Below are positions 37,157 through 46,379 of a stretch of 64,000 bases of DNA, in pieces. Under the pieces are notes generated by a model, which saw nothing but the letters and a program-made list of their open reading frames with translations, had not been told where the DNA came from and ran no database searches. The stretch's first letter is position 1; every line of letters begins with the position of its first letter. The translations under genes were made by a program, and so were the position numbers. Source of the DNA: an uncultured Bacteroidales bacterium (GTDB lineage Bacteria; Bacteroidota; Bacteroidia; Bacteroidales; UBA932); contig CASFGK010000018.1 of the NCBI GenBank assembly GCA_949294195.1, positions 1 through 64,000 on the forward strand. Reading direction: 5' to 3'.

Positions 37157-39385
37157 ATGAAAAAAACATCCGGTACCGGATTTTTCCGGACAAGTTTTAT
37201 TGCAGGCGCAGTATTGCTCCTCTTTTCATGTGTGGAAGCAGAAGCACAGGTGACAATTGCGGACAAGGGCAAAAGCTCCGGCAGAATCATTGCAGCAGAA
37301 AGTGCTGCCGAACAGGAAGCGGCCTCTCTTCTGCAGGACTTCATTCTGCGGATAAGCGGGGCGCAGATGCAGATTCTCCCTTCCGGGACGGCTTCCGGGC
37401 CAGGAGACATCATAATCCTTGGAACCGTTCCGGATTCGGGTCTGTCTGAAGATGCGTTCCGGATAAATGCTTCTGACGGGAAAATCTTCATCACCTCAGG
37501 AGGAGACAAAGGCTCCGTATATGCTGCAGTCACATTGCTTGAAAAATATTTCGGAGTGCGGTACTATGCTGCCGACGCCCTTTACTACAGCCGCATGGAG
37601 ACTCTTTCCCTGCCGGAGGATCTTGACATCAGGCAGACACCGGCATTCAGATACAGACAGACACAGTCTTATTCCCTGAAAGACCCTCTGTACAAGACAT
37701 GGTACAGGCTTGATGAACCTGCCGACGTGTTCGCCGGCAACATGTGGGTGCACACTTTCAACCGGATTCTCCCGGCGTCAAGGTTCGGGAAAGACCACCC
37801 GGAATACTACTCTTATATAAACGGGGAAAGGCGTCCGGGAAAAGCCAGCCAGTGGTGTCTGACAAATCCCGAAGTACTGGAGGCGGCATGCCGGCAGATC
37901 GACTCGATTTTCAAGGCCGATCCGGACAAGAAAATGATTTCAGTAAGCCAGAACGACGGGAACGACACCTACTGCCAGTGCCCTGAGTGCATGGAAGTGA
38001 TAAAGCGTGAAGGAGCTGTATCAGGCCTGTACATCGAATTCCTCAACAAGATAGCGTCCCGCTTCCCGGACAAGGAATTTTCCACGCTCGCATACCTTTT
38101 CACGATGATGCCTCCGGAGCATGTGAAACCTCTTCCCAATGTGAACATAATGCTGTGCGACATCGACTGCGACAGGGAAGTACCCCTGACCGACAATGCC
38201 TCCGGCCGGCATTTCATGAAAGCCCTGAGCGGCTGGTCAGAGATTTCAGACAACATCTTCGTATGGGACTACGGTATCAATTTCGACAATATGGTGGCTC
38301 CTTTCCCGAATTTCCACATCATACAGCCGAACATCAGGACATTCCGCGACCACCATGTCACCATGCATTTCTCGCAGATCGCCGCGACGCTCGGTACAGA
38401 CCTTTCAGAAATGAGGTCTTACATAGTATCGAAACTCATGTGGGACGCCGATGCGGACATGGACTCGCTCATCTGTGAATTTACCGACGGGTACTACGGA
38501 GCCGCCGGCAAATATATCCGCCAATATAAAAAAATGCTGGAGGGAGCTCTCCTTGCTTCCGGGCAACGGCTATGGATATACGACTCGCCTGTCAGCCACA
38601 AGGACGGTATGCTGAACGAAGCATGCAGAAAAGCCTTCAACCGGATTTTCGATGCTGCAGAGGCCGCCGTGGCCGGACAGACAGAGTATCTGGAAAGGGT
38701 GAGGCGCTCCCGCCTGCCGCTGCAGTATTCGGAACTTGAAATAGCACGTGCCGAGGGGCGTACAGCTGAACCTTGGGTCAAGGACGCACTGGAGCTGTTT
38801 GAAAAAAGGACCCGTGAAGCAGGGATACCGGTTCTGAACGAAAGGAACAATTCTCCTGACGAATACTGCCGGCTGTACAGGGAAAGGTATATGCCCGGGG
38901 AAACAGCCAACAAGGCTGCGGGAGCGTCTGTCAGCTGGATTGTGGAACCTACTGCCGAGCGTTACAGGGCTCTCGGTAAGACTGCCCTGTCAGACGGAAT
39001 CTACGGAGGATCCACATTCGTGGAAAGCTGGGTCGGATGGGAAGGAGCGGACGGGGCTTTCGTTATGGACCTCGGGAAGGAAACGGAATTCACTTATGCA
39101 GGGTGCGACTTCCTGCACCAGCTCGGGGCATGGATACTGCTGCCCAAAGGCATAAAAGTGTCGGTGTCTTCCGACGGACGCAGTTTCAGGGATTTCGGCT
39201 CGGAGACAATCCCTGAAGACGACTCGCCGCAAGTCAAATTCGTCAAGATCGGATGCAGATCGCAGTCTCCCGTGTCGGCAAGATACATCAGGTTTGACAT
39301 CGAGGGGACAAAAGTCTGTCCGACATGGCATTACGGCATAGGGCAGCCATGCTGGTTCTTTATAGACGAAGTCGAAGTATATTGA
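37157..39385 (+). CDS. DUF4838 glycoside-hydrolase-like exported protein with C-terminal discoidin-like domain
   Basis: The 742-residue protein has a signal region (FIAGAVLLLFSCVEAEAQ; lipoprotein or SPI cleavage are both possible). An N-terminal alpha-glucuronidase-type domain (about residues 35-150: AAEQEAASLLQDFILRISGAQ) is followed by the DUF4838 TIM-barrel-like part (about 190-490) with SVSQNDGNDTYCQCPEC, PNVNIMLCDIDCDRE and IFVWDYGINFDN. A C-terminal galactose-binding/F5-8 type domain (about 610-742) contains FRDFGSETIP and ARYIRFDIEG. DUF4838 members are regarded as polysaccharide-active but not well characterised. Its 3' end overlaps the convergent folC by 26 bp. Confidence 0.8.
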   Translation: MKKTSGTGFFRTSFIAGAVLLLFSCVEAEAQVTIADKGKSSGRIIAAESAAEQEAASLLQDFILRISGAQMQILPSGTASGPGDIIILGTVPDSGLSEDAFRINASDGKIFITSGGDKGSVYAAVTLLEKYFGVRYYAADALYYSRMETLSLPEDLDIRQTPAFRYRQTQSYSLKDPLYKTWYRLDEPADVFAGNMWVHTFNRILPASRFGKDHPEYYSYINGERRPGKASQWCLTNPEVLEAACRQIDSIFKADPDKKMISVSQNDGNDTYCQCPECMEVIKREGAVSGLYIEFLNKIASRFPDKEFSTLAYLFTMMPPEHVKPLPNVNIMLCDIDCDREVPLTDNASGRHFMKALSGWSEISDNIFVWDYGINFDNMVAPFPNFHIIQPNIRTFRDHHVTMHFSQIAATLGTDLSEMRSYIVSKLMWDADADMDSLICEFTDGYYGAAGKYIRQYKKMLEGALLASGQRLWIYDSPVSHKDGMLNEACRKAFNRIFDAAEAAVAGQTEYLERVRRSRLPLQYSELEIARAEGRTAEPWVKDALELFEKRTREAGIPVLNERNNSPDEYCRLYRERYMPGETANKAAGASVSWIVEPTAERYRALGKTALSDGIYGGSTFVESWVGWEGADGAFVMDLGKETEFTYAGCDFLHQLGAWILLPKGIKVSVSSDGRSFRDFGSETIPEDDSPQVKFVKIGCRSQSPVSARYIRFDIEGTKVCPTWHYGIGQPCWFFIDEVEVY

Positions 39386-40799
39386 CGGCTTCTGCCACCA
39401 CATAGGTGCTCCCGCCGATATAGATCAGCGGTTTCACTGACTCCCTGCCGCCGGAAGAGGAGTTTGCGGCTTTTGCATCACCGTACATGCCGATTGCCAT
39501 GTTCAGTGCATCCTCTACGGAAGAAGTCTCATATACGTTTTCCGCCGGTCTGCCGGCCAGACTGCAGAACTCCATGTATTTCCGTTTCAGTTCCCCGGAA
39601 GGAAGGGCCCTCCTTGACGGAGCGTTGGTGAATATATAGGATGCGTTCTCCGGCATAAGAGGGAACACGGCAGCGTAATCCTTGTCAGAAACAGAGCCGT
39701 AGACGATTATCAGAGAAGAGCATTCACCCTCGGCCAGCATCATGCCGAGCTGGTGGAAGTTGTATCTGAGTCCGTGGGCATTGTGTCCGATATCGCATAT
39801 GATGTAAGGGTCATCGGAAAGTTTCTCCCATCTTCCGTGGAACCCCGTCCTTTCGGCAGTATGTACGATGGCATCGCATATCTTGTCTCCGGACAGGCGG
39901 AGATCCATGACATCCAGGGCAGCGAGGACCGTCCTGAGGTTTTTCTTCTGGTACTCGCCGCCGAGATCCATCTTTCGGAGGATTTCCTCATGGTCCTCCC
40001 ACAGCCGGGGCTCAATCCTGTCCGCAAATGTCAGCAAGGACATTATTTTCGTGCGGTCGCCCATGAACGCTGAAGAAGGAAGGTTGGTATACAACACCTT
40101 GCGTTCAAAGACAGGATCCGTTTCAGGGTCGCTCTCCCCTATCACCGCCGGGACTTCCGGCTTGATGATTCCCGCCTTTTCGAAAGCGATCTCAGGGAGA
40201 GTGTCCCCAAGTATGTCACAGTGGTCAAATCCGATATTGGTGATGACGCTCAGCTGCGGAGTGATGATGTTCGTGCTGTCGAGCCTGCCGCCAAGCCCGG
40301 TCTCTATGACGGCGACATCCACATCCATGTCCGCAAACCAGCTGAAAGCCATCGCTGTCGTTATTTCGAAAAATGACATTTCCAGATGATCGAAGGTCCC
40401 TCCCCACTGCTTCACGTAATTCCAGACATACTCCTTGGATATATATTCCGCAGAAGGTTTTCCGTCAGGGGTGGCCTTTCCTGAAACAATCCTCATGCGC
40501 TCACGGAAATCAAGGATGTGAGGCGAAGTATAAAGGCCGGTTTTCAGGCCTGAAGATGCGAGTACGGATGCAATCATATTGGCCACAGAGCCTTTGCCGT
40601 TTGTTCCGGCAACGTGTATTGTCCTGTACTTTCTGTGCGGATGTCCGGCAAGGGAATCAAAGAATTCCATTCTGTCGAGCCCGGGTTTGTATGCACCCGA
40701 TCCGGTTTTCTGAAAAGAAGGGAATCTGACGAACAGTTCCTCTATCATCCCGGCATAATGCTCTTCCGAAAATTCCTGTCCTTTTATAAGATTTTCCAT
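39360..40799 (-). CDS. folC: Folylpolyglutamate synthase / dihydrofolate synthase
   Basis: The 479-residue Mur-ligase-type enzyme adds glutamate to dihydropteroate or to folates. The P-loop is HVAGTNGKGSVANMIASVL (about residues 63-81), then SPHILDFRERMRI, the Mg-binding ETGLGGRLDSTNII (about 165) and NIGFDHCDILGDTLPEIAFEKAGI, and the C-terminal domain DIGHNAHGLRYN. It is of normal length. The only oddity is the 26-bp tail-to-tail overlap with the DUF4838 gene. Whether it carries out both reactions or only one cannot be decided here. Confidence 0.93.
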   Translation of the reverse strand: MENLIKGQEFSEEHYAGMIEELFVRFPSFQKTGSGAYKPGLDRMEFFDSLAGHPHRKYRTIHVAGTNGKGSVANMIASVLASSGLKTGLYTSPHILDFRERMRIVSGKATPDGKPSAEYISKEYVWNYVKQWGGTFDHLEMSFFEITTAMAFSWFADMDVDVAVIETGLGGRLDSTNIITPQLSVITNIGFDHCDILGDTLPEIAFEKAGIIKPEVPAVIGESDPETDPVFERKVLYTNLPSSAFMGDRTKIMSLLTFADRIEPRLWEDHEEILRKMDLGGEYQKKNLRTVLAALDVMDLRLSGDKICDAIVHTAERTGFHGRWEKLSDDPYIICDIGHNAHGLRYNFHQLGMMLAEGECSSLIIVYGSVSDKDYAAVFPLMPENASYIFTNAPSRRALPSGELKRKYMEFCSLAGRPAENVYETSSVEDALNMAIGMYGDAKAANSSSGGRESVKPLIYIGGSTYVVAEAVNILRLRL

Positions 40800-40829
40800 A
40801 AAAAATCAATGCAATTTCTGAATTGACGC

Positions 40830-40837
40830 CAAATTTA
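40830..40837 (-). promoter_or_regulatory. -7 element for folC
   Basis: TAAATTTG on the minus strand matches TAnnTTTG 30 bp before the ATG at 40799. No TTTG at -33 is seen. Confidence 0.45.
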
Positions 40838-40867
40838 ACTAATTTTACAGAAGATTCTCTTTTGCCC

Positions 40868-42058
40868 ATGAAAGACATTGACGCCATCCTGCATTCACAA
40901 TATATCATTGACGGTCAGAGAATGGATGCCACGCCGGCCCAGATGCTGAGCGAGTGCATGACTTCCGTCACTGCAGAAAAGCCGGCAACCGACTATCCGC
41001 CTATCGTGGACGAACCTTCGGATCCGATTCCCGGTTCTGCCAGATTCGACATAAGCAATATAAAGGAATATATTGCAGCCCTGGAAGATACGAATGACTG
41101 CCAAAGGGAGATCCCGCCAGAGTATTCCGGACAGATGACCAGACTCGAAATCGCCAGAGTCCTTCTGGAAACACTGTGGAAAGGCGGACATTTCACTCTG
41201 GAAAACATTGTGGCAGGGATAACATGGAAATGGAACTGCGGTCCCGTCGGAAGCATGGCAGCCTTCTATTTTTCCGCCGAGGCGGCAAGCCAGTATCTGT
41301 ACGATCTCGGAGTACAGCTTTCCGGCTATTCCATTTCCGGCTCCGAAGGCGGGAACAGAATCTGTCTTGACAGTCTTGAAATCAGGGACAGCTCACTGTT
41401 CACAGCAGTCTCGGAAAACCCTGAACCCGTAATCGGGGACGACTGCGAAGACGCTGCGTCAGAGTATCCGGAATATTCGGAAAGGGAAAGCAGGATACCG
41501 GAGAAAAGGGAATGTCCGGACACGGTCCTGCCGGACAGGAAAAGCTGGCTGATATACATTCCGTTCGACACATGCCCGTTCAAGCTTGGAGGTTCCCTTC
41601 TGGCCGGCAAGTTCGGCAGCAACGGAGACAATGCTCCCGAAATAAAGGATCCGGACTATTTCATAGACTGCTATGAAGTCCTCCGGGAACTGGTCGAGGA
41701 CGGGGTCATCGTCAGCGGAGCCACGGTGTCAGGCGGAGGTCTGGCTTCAGCAGCCTGGCGCATGTGCAGGGACACCGGATGCATGATAGACATGAAAGGT
41801 CTGGAATCGGCATACATGGAGAAGGATATGGTACGCATACTTTTCTCTGAAGTACCTGGAGTCATAATCCAGATACGGGACAGCGACTACGACTATGTAG
41901 ACAGCCAGCTCCTGCTTCAGGACGTGGCCTACTACCCGCTCGGCCATCCTGATCCTGAAACAAAAGGAATCAGCATATCCGAAGGCAGCAGACCGGACGT
42001 GTTTTCCATTCTTGAGGCCATCATCAACAGCCCTACCGCATCAGAAGGAGAAGACTAG
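40868..42058 (+). CDS. Diverged PurL/AIRS-like orphan protein, function unknown
   Basis: The protein is about 396 residues from the ATG at 40868 (an in-frame ATG lies at 40823). It has no signal or membrane segment. The part around residues 225-310 reads WLIYIPFDTCPFKLGGSLLAGKFG...DCYEVLRELVEDGVIVSGATVSGGGLASAAWRM. That is the layout of the AIR-synthase-related C-terminal domain in PurL (LGGS...L..L...G.V....DVSDGGLA...), but the Asp-rich phosphate/ATP residues are replaced (SGGGLA in place of SDGGLA). The N-terminal half is diverged and rich in acidic residues. I infer an ancient paralogue of FGAM synthetase that has lost catalysis or taken a new substrate. It sits 22 bp before phoH. Confidence 0.5.
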   Translation: MKDIDAILHSQYIIDGQRMDATPAQMLSECMTSVTAEKPATDYPPIVDEPSDPIPGSARFDISNIKEYIAALEDTNDCQREIPPEYSGQMTRLEIARVLLETLWKGGHFTLENIVAGITWKWNCGPVGSMAAFYFSAEAASQYLYDLGVQLSGYSISGSEGGNRICLDSLEIRDSSLFTAVSENPEPVIGDDCEDAASEYPEYSERESRIPEKRECPDTVLPDRKSWLIYIPFDTCPFKLGGSLLAGKFGSNGDNAPEIKDPDYFIDCYEVLRELVEDGVIVSGATVSGGGLASAAWRMCRDTGCMIDMKGLESAYMEKDMVRILFSEVPGVIIQIRDSDYDYVDSQLLLQDVAYYPLGHPDPETKGISISEGSRPDVFSILEAIINSPTASEGED

Positions 42059-42080
42059 AAAACCATTTGACCGCATAATC

Positions 42081-43463
42081 ATGACACAGTACGCCAATAT
42101 TCCCGAAAAAGGGCAGAAAGGGAAGCTGCCCAAGATATTCGTGCTGGACACAAACATTATCCTGCATGACTACAGAGCTATACGGCACTTTCAGGAAAAC
42201 GACATAGTCATCCCGGTTGCAGTGCTGGAAGAGCTTGACAAGTTCAAGAAAGGCAACGACGCCCTGAGTTTCAATGCCAGAGGGTTCATGAGAGAAATAG
42301 ACAAGCTCTCCGACCGCCGAATGTTCGGAAAAGACGGAGTGCCTGTAGGCCCACATCTGGGGAATGTCAAGGTAGAACTTTACCATCCTTTCCCCGACGA
42401 GCTGAAAAACTGTTTCCAGGATGACACGCAGGACCACAGGATACTGGCTACGGCGATGTGGGTGAAAAAGCAGCATCCCGGCAGGTTCGTGGCTCTGGTA
42501 ACCAAGGACATAAACCTGAGAATGAAAGCCAAGGCCGTCGGGATGGAAGCCCAGGACTATCTCACGGACAGGATAGAGGAATCAAGGGTCGAATACACGA
42601 AAAACGAGGTGATCATAGTCTCCGACATGCCTCAGGAGAAAATCCAGAGCCTTGCATACGGACAGGGAGGGCTTGACTGTCGCGATGTCAGCAAGGAAGA
42701 ACCGAAACCGAACCAGCTGTACAAGTTCAGATGGGAGAAAGGGGAGAATTCCTACTGCACCTGTGCAAGATACAATGCCGCAAGCCGCAAAATCGTTCTG
42801 GTAAAGGAACGCCATGCATACGGAATATCCCCGCGCAACGACGAACAGAAATTCGCCCTGGACGCATGTCTGAATCCGGATATAAGACTGGTTTCCCTTA
42901 CAGGCGGTGCAGGAACGGGAAAAACGCTGCTGGCTCTGGCTGCCGCCATGGAACAGGAACGGGACTATGACCAGATAATCCTGTCCAGGCCGACCGTAAT
43001 ACTAGGAAACCAGGACATAGGGTTCCTTCCCGGAGACCAGAAGAGCAAGATGGGACCGTTCGTCCAGCCGCTTATGGACAACCTCAACGTAATCCGCGGA
43101 TGCTTCAAGGAAGGCAGCCGGCAGGCAGACAGAATCGATGCCATGCTCAATGAAGAAAAGCTTCTCATATCTCCTCTTGCGTACATACGAGGACGCAGTC
43201 TGGGGAAAGTGTATTTCATAATAGACGAAGCGCAGAACCTCACTCCGCATGAAGTGAAAACCATAATAACACGTGCCGGAGAGGGGACCAAGATGGTTTT
43301 CACTGGAGATATATTCCAGATAGACCAGCCGTATCTGGACATGTACTCAAACGGACTGACGCATCTGGGCGAGAAGATGTCAGGACAGCCTCTGTTCGAA
43401 CACATAAACCTCAAAAAGGGAGAAAGAAGCGAATTGTCCGAAATTGCGAGCAGATTGTTATAA
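42081..43463 (+). CDS. PhoH-family ATPase with N-terminal PIN domain (PhoH2)
   Basis: I chose the ATG at 42081 because conservation starts with the PIN domain right after it (KIFVLDTNIILHDYRAI with its first catalytic Asp, then LEELDKFKKG). The PIN nuclease part spans about residues 10-150; the PhoH P-loop ATPase (LTGGAGTGKTLLALAAA, Walker B FIIDEAQNLTPHE, VFTGDIFQID) spans about 245-455. PIN-PhoH2 proteins act as RNA helicase/nucleases and are often toxin-antitoxin linked in actinobacteria; here no antitoxin-like small gene is present, and the partner directly upstream is the PurL-like protein. The total length (461) is typical. Confidence 0.92.
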   Translation: MTQYANIPEKGQKGKLPKIFVLDTNIILHDYRAIRHFQENDIVIPVAVLEELDKFKKGNDALSFNARGFMREIDKLSDRRMFGKDGVPVGPHLGNVKVELYHPFPDELKNCFQDDTQDHRILATAMWVKKQHPGRFVALVTKDINLRMKAKAVGMEAQDYLTDRIEESRVEYTKNEVIIVSDMPQEKIQSLAYGQGGLDCRDVSKEEPKPNQLYKFRWEKGENSYCTCARYNAASRKIVLVKERHAYGISPRNDEQKFALDACLNPDIRLVSLTGGAGTGKTLLALAAAMEQERDYDQIILSRPTVILGNQDIGFLPGDQKSKMGPFVQPLMDNLNVIRGCFKEGSRQADRIDAMLNEEKLLISPLAYIRGRSLGKVYFIIDEAQNLTPHEVKTIITRAGEGTKMVFTGDIFQIDQPYLDMYSNGLTHLGEKMSGQPLFEHINLKKGERSELSEIASRLL

Positions 43464-43466
43464 TTA

Positions 43467-43500
43467 TTTCAGCATTCAATGAAATTTTTTAGTAAATTCG
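43467..43500 (+). promoter_or_regulatory. Weak candidate promoter for ppdK
   Basis: TAAATTCG at 43493-43500 differs from TAnnTTTG by one base and TTTC at 43467-43470 lies 22 bp upstream of it. The intergenic gap of 88 bp before ppdK is A/T rich. This is the best candidate only. Confidence 0.3.
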
Positions 43501-43551
43501 CCACGATTCTTTATAACCTGAATTTTAATTAACTAAACAAGAATATAATTT

Positions 43552-46281
43552 ATGGACACCAAGAAAAAAAGAGTCTATCGTTTCGGCGGCAAAAACGCCG
43601 AAGGCGACGGAACCATGAGAAATCTGTTGGGCGGTAAAGGAGCCAATCTGGCTGAAATGTGCAGACTTGGAATACCTGTACCTGCAGGATTCACGATAAC
43701 CACTGAATGCTGTGCCGAATATTATGAACTTTGCGGAGGATACCCTGATGCACTGAAAGAGGAAGTGGCGGAAGCCCTCAAGGCAACCGAAGCCATCATG
43801 GGCAAGAAGTTCGGGGACAAGACCGACCCGCTTCTTGTCAGCTGCCGTTCAGGTGCCCGCAGTTCAATGCCGGGAATGATGGATACTATCCTCAATATCG
43901 GTCTCTGCTCGGATACAATCCCGGGAATGATCAAGAAAACCGGCAATCCGCGCTTCGTATATGACGCATACCGCCGCCTGATCATGATGTACTCCGATGT
44001 CGTGATGGAAAAGGCGGAAGGCATCGAGCCGGCCGACGGACAAGGCATCCGCCAGCAGCTTGACAGGATGATGGAAACCCTGAAGAAAGAAAAGGGCTAT
44101 GCATCCGACACAGACATCACTGCCGACGAGCTCAAGGACCTGTGCGAGAAATTCAAGGCAAAGGTAAAGGAAGTTCTCGGTGTGGATTTCCCTGACTCTG
44201 CAGAAGCCCAGCTCTGGGGAAGTATCGGCGGAGTATTCAAGTCATGGAACGGCAAGAGAGCCATCGCATACAGGAAAATAGAAGGCATTCCTGACGACTG
44301 GGGTACAGCTGTAAATGTACAGTCAATGGTATTCGGCAACATGGGCAACACTTCCGCAACAGGAGTGGCATTCTCACGCAACCCGGCAAACGGTGACAAC
44401 AAATTCTACGGAGAGTGGCTCATCAATGCCCAGGGAGAGGATGTCGTGGCAGGTATCCGTACTCCAAACCCTCTGAACGAAGCTACTAAAAATCCTCACA
44501 ACGCACATCTCGAATCCCTCGAGAAGGCCATGCCTGAAGTATACAAGGAGCTTGACGCAATACGTATCCATCTTGAAGACCATTTCAGGGACATGCAGGA
44601 CATCGAGTTCACCATCCAGGACGGCAAGTTGTGGATGCTCCAGTGCCGTATCGGAAAGAGGACCGGTCTGGCTGCACTCAACATGGCTATGGACATGGTC
44701 AAAGAAGGCATGATCGATGAAAAGACAGCTGTAATGAGAATATCTCCGGCACAGCTCGATGAAATCCTCCACCCGATCCTTGACCCTGCTTCCGAGAAAA
44801 AGGCGAAGGCTGTCGCTACAGGTCTTCCGGCAAGCCCGGGCGGAGCTGTAGGAAAGCTCGTCTTCACATCAGAAGACGCCATGGCACTCAACGCAAAGGG
44901 AGAGAAGGCGATTCTTGTCAGAGAGGAGACTTCCCCTGAGGATGTTGAAGGCATGAGAGCCGCTGCAGGTATACTTACGGCAAGAGGAGGTATGACCTCA
45001 CATGCAGCTCTCGTCGCACGCGGCTGGGGCAAATGCTGTATAGTAGGATGCGACACCATGACCATTGACCTCGCAAACAAGGTCCTGAAATTCAAAGGCG
45101 CAGAGTTCCATGAAGGAGATGTCCTGAGTCTCAACGGATCAAAGGGCCTGGTATACGGATGTGCCATCGACACAATGGATGCTACGGAGAACCCTCGCTT
45201 CATCCAGTTCATGCATATGGTGGACAAATTCCGCAAACTCGGCGTAAGGACAAATGCCGACACTCCGGAGGATGCAGAAAGGGCTCTGAGTTTCGGAGCT
45301 GAAGGTATCGGACTGTTCCGTATCGAACACATGTTCTACGGCAAGAACTCCGAGACCCCTCTTGCCAAACTCCGCAAGATGATCCTTTCAAAGAGCGATG
45401 ACGAAAGACGCAGCGCACTCGCAGAACTGGAGCCGTTCATCAAGGCTTCCGTAAAGAGCACCATGAGGGTAATGGACGGCAAGCCGGTAACATTCCGCCT
45501 TCTTGACCCGCCTCTTCACGAATTCGTGCCTCAGACTACAGAAAAGAGGGAAGAGCTTGCAAAAGAACTCGGAATATCAGAGGAGGACATCGAAAAGAGA
45601 GGGGAATCGCTCCACGAAGTGAACCCTATGATGGGACACAGAGGAGTACGTCTCCATATCACGTATCCTATGATCTCGGAAACCCAGTTCAGGGCAATCT
45701 TCACAGCTGCAGCGGAGCTTATCGAGGAGGGTCTCCACCCTATGCCTGAAATAATGATTCCTGTAACTATCTCAGACAGGGAGCTTATCTTCCAGAAAGC
45801 TATCTGCGACAGAGTCAAGGCAGAAGTCGAGGGAGCTACCATCAGAAGACCTCTTGACTACAAATACGGTACAATGATCGAAATCCCTCGCGCAGCCCTC
45901 ATTGCAGACAGGATGGCCAGAACTGCAGAGTTCTTCTCATTCGGAACCAATGACCTTACGCAGATGACATTCGGTTTCTCACGTGACGATGTGGGAACTT
46001 TCATGGGCGACTACCTCGGCAACAAGATTCTCGATGCAGATCCGTTCCAGACCATCGACAAGAAAGCGGTTGGAAAGCTCATCGAAATCGGTGTCAACGG
46101 AGGACGCAGCACCAGACCTGACCTCAAGGTCGGAATCTGCGGCGAGCACGGCGGTGATCCTGCATCTGTAGAGTTCTGCTACAAGATCGGTCTCAACTAT
46201 GTATCCTGCTCACCGTTCCGTGTGCCTATCGCACGCCTTGCCGCGGCGCAGGCTGCCATCAAAGAAGAAGCCGGAGAGTAG
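43552..46281 (+). CDS. ppdK: Pyruvate, phosphate dikinase
   Basis: The 909-residue enzyme interconverts pyruvate, ATP and Pi with PEP, AMP and PPi and serves gluconeogenic or glycolytic flux in anaerobes. Domains: N-terminal ATP-grasp (RFGGKNAEGDGTM, GGKGANLAEM; residues 1-390), the phosphohistidine domain with H484 in GGMTSHAALVARGWGK, and the C-terminal PEP-binding TIM barrel with C863 in VGICGEHGGDP. Lengths and motifs are as in Clostridium symbiosum. Codon choice looks more biased (a highly expressed gene) than in the neighbours. It is followed by an unusual pair of hairpins and a strong terminator. Confidence 0.97.
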   Translation: MDTKKKRVYRFGGKNAEGDGTMRNLLGGKGANLAEMCRLGIPVPAGFTITTECCAEYYELCGGYPDALKEEVAEALKATEAIMGKKFGDKTDPLLVSCRSGARSSMPGMMDTILNIGLCSDTIPGMIKKTGNPRFVYDAYRRLIMMYSDVVMEKAEGIEPADGQGIRQQLDRMMETLKKEKGYASDTDITADELKDLCEKFKAKVKEVLGVDFPDSAEAQLWGSIGGVFKSWNGKRAIAYRKIEGIPDDWGTAVNVQSMVFGNMGNTSATGVAFSRNPANGDNKFYGEWLINAQGEDVVAGIRTPNPLNEATKNPHNAHLESLEKAMPEVYKELDAIRIHLEDHFRDMQDIEFTIQDGKLWMLQCRIGKRTGLAALNMAMDMVKEGMIDEKTAVMRISPAQLDEILHPILDPASEKKAKAVATGLPASPGGAVGKLVFTSEDAMALNAKGEKAILVREETSPEDVEGMRAAAGILTARGGMTSHAALVARGWGKCCIVGCDTMTIDLANKVLKFKGAEFHEGDVLSLNGSKGLVYGCAIDTMDATENPRFIQFMHMVDKFRKLGVRTNADTPEDAERALSFGAEGIGLFRIEHMFYGKNSETPLAKLRKMILSKSDDERRSALAELEPFIKASVKSTMRVMDGKPVTFRLLDPPLHEFVPQTTEKREELAKELGISEEDIEKRGESLHEVNPMMGHRGVRLHITYPMISETQFRAIFTAAAELIEEGLHPMPEIMIPVTISDRELIFQKAICDRVKAEVEGATIRRPLDYKYGTMIEIPRAALIADRMARTAEFFSFGTNDLTQMTFGFSRDDVGTFMGDYLGNKILDADPFQTIDKKAVGKLIEIGVNGGRSTRPDLKVGICGEHGGDPASVEFCYKIGLNYVSCSPFRVPIARLAAAQAAIKEEAGE

Positions 46282-46295
46282 TCAAGGCTTCCATA

Positions 46296-46330
46296 CAGGT
46301 CAGTTGATTTACCCTGACCTGCAAATCAAC
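46296..46330 (+). other. Two interlocking, mutually exclusive hairpins after ppdK
   Basis: CAGGTCAG (46296-46303) can pair with CTGACCTG (46314-46321), while GTTGATTT (46303-46310), in its loop, can pair with AAATCAAC (46323-46330). The connecting loops (0-1 and 1 nt) are too short for both stems to form fully as an H-type pseudoknot, so they read as alternative structures, sited between the stop codon at 46281 and the terminator. Confidence 0.5.
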
Positions 46331-46333
46331 AAG

Positions 46334-46370
46334 AAAAAAGGATTCACCCGTGAGAGTGAATCCTTTTTTT
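46334..46370. terminator. Strong bidirectional terminator between ppdK and GH51 gene
   Basis: GGATTCAC (46340-46347) pairs with GTGAATCC (46356-46363); flanking A-run (46334-46339) and T-run (46364-46370) extend the stem to 14 bp. It serves the plus-strand ppdK transcript and, in the opposite sense, the minus-strand arabinofuranosidase gene that stops at 46380. Confidence 0.88.
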
Positions 46371-46379
46371 GAAATTTCC

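Noticed and set aside
42081-43463. Toxin-antitoxin module built on the PIN-PhoH protein
   Set aside because: PIN-PhoH2 proteins can be toxins with a small overlapping antitoxin, but no small gene lies upstream; the neighbour is a 396-residue PurL-like protein.
46296-46330. H-type pseudoknot after ppdK
   Set aside because: The two stems are perfect but the connecting loops of 0-1 nt cannot span 7-8 bp stems, so I list them as alternative hairpins instead.
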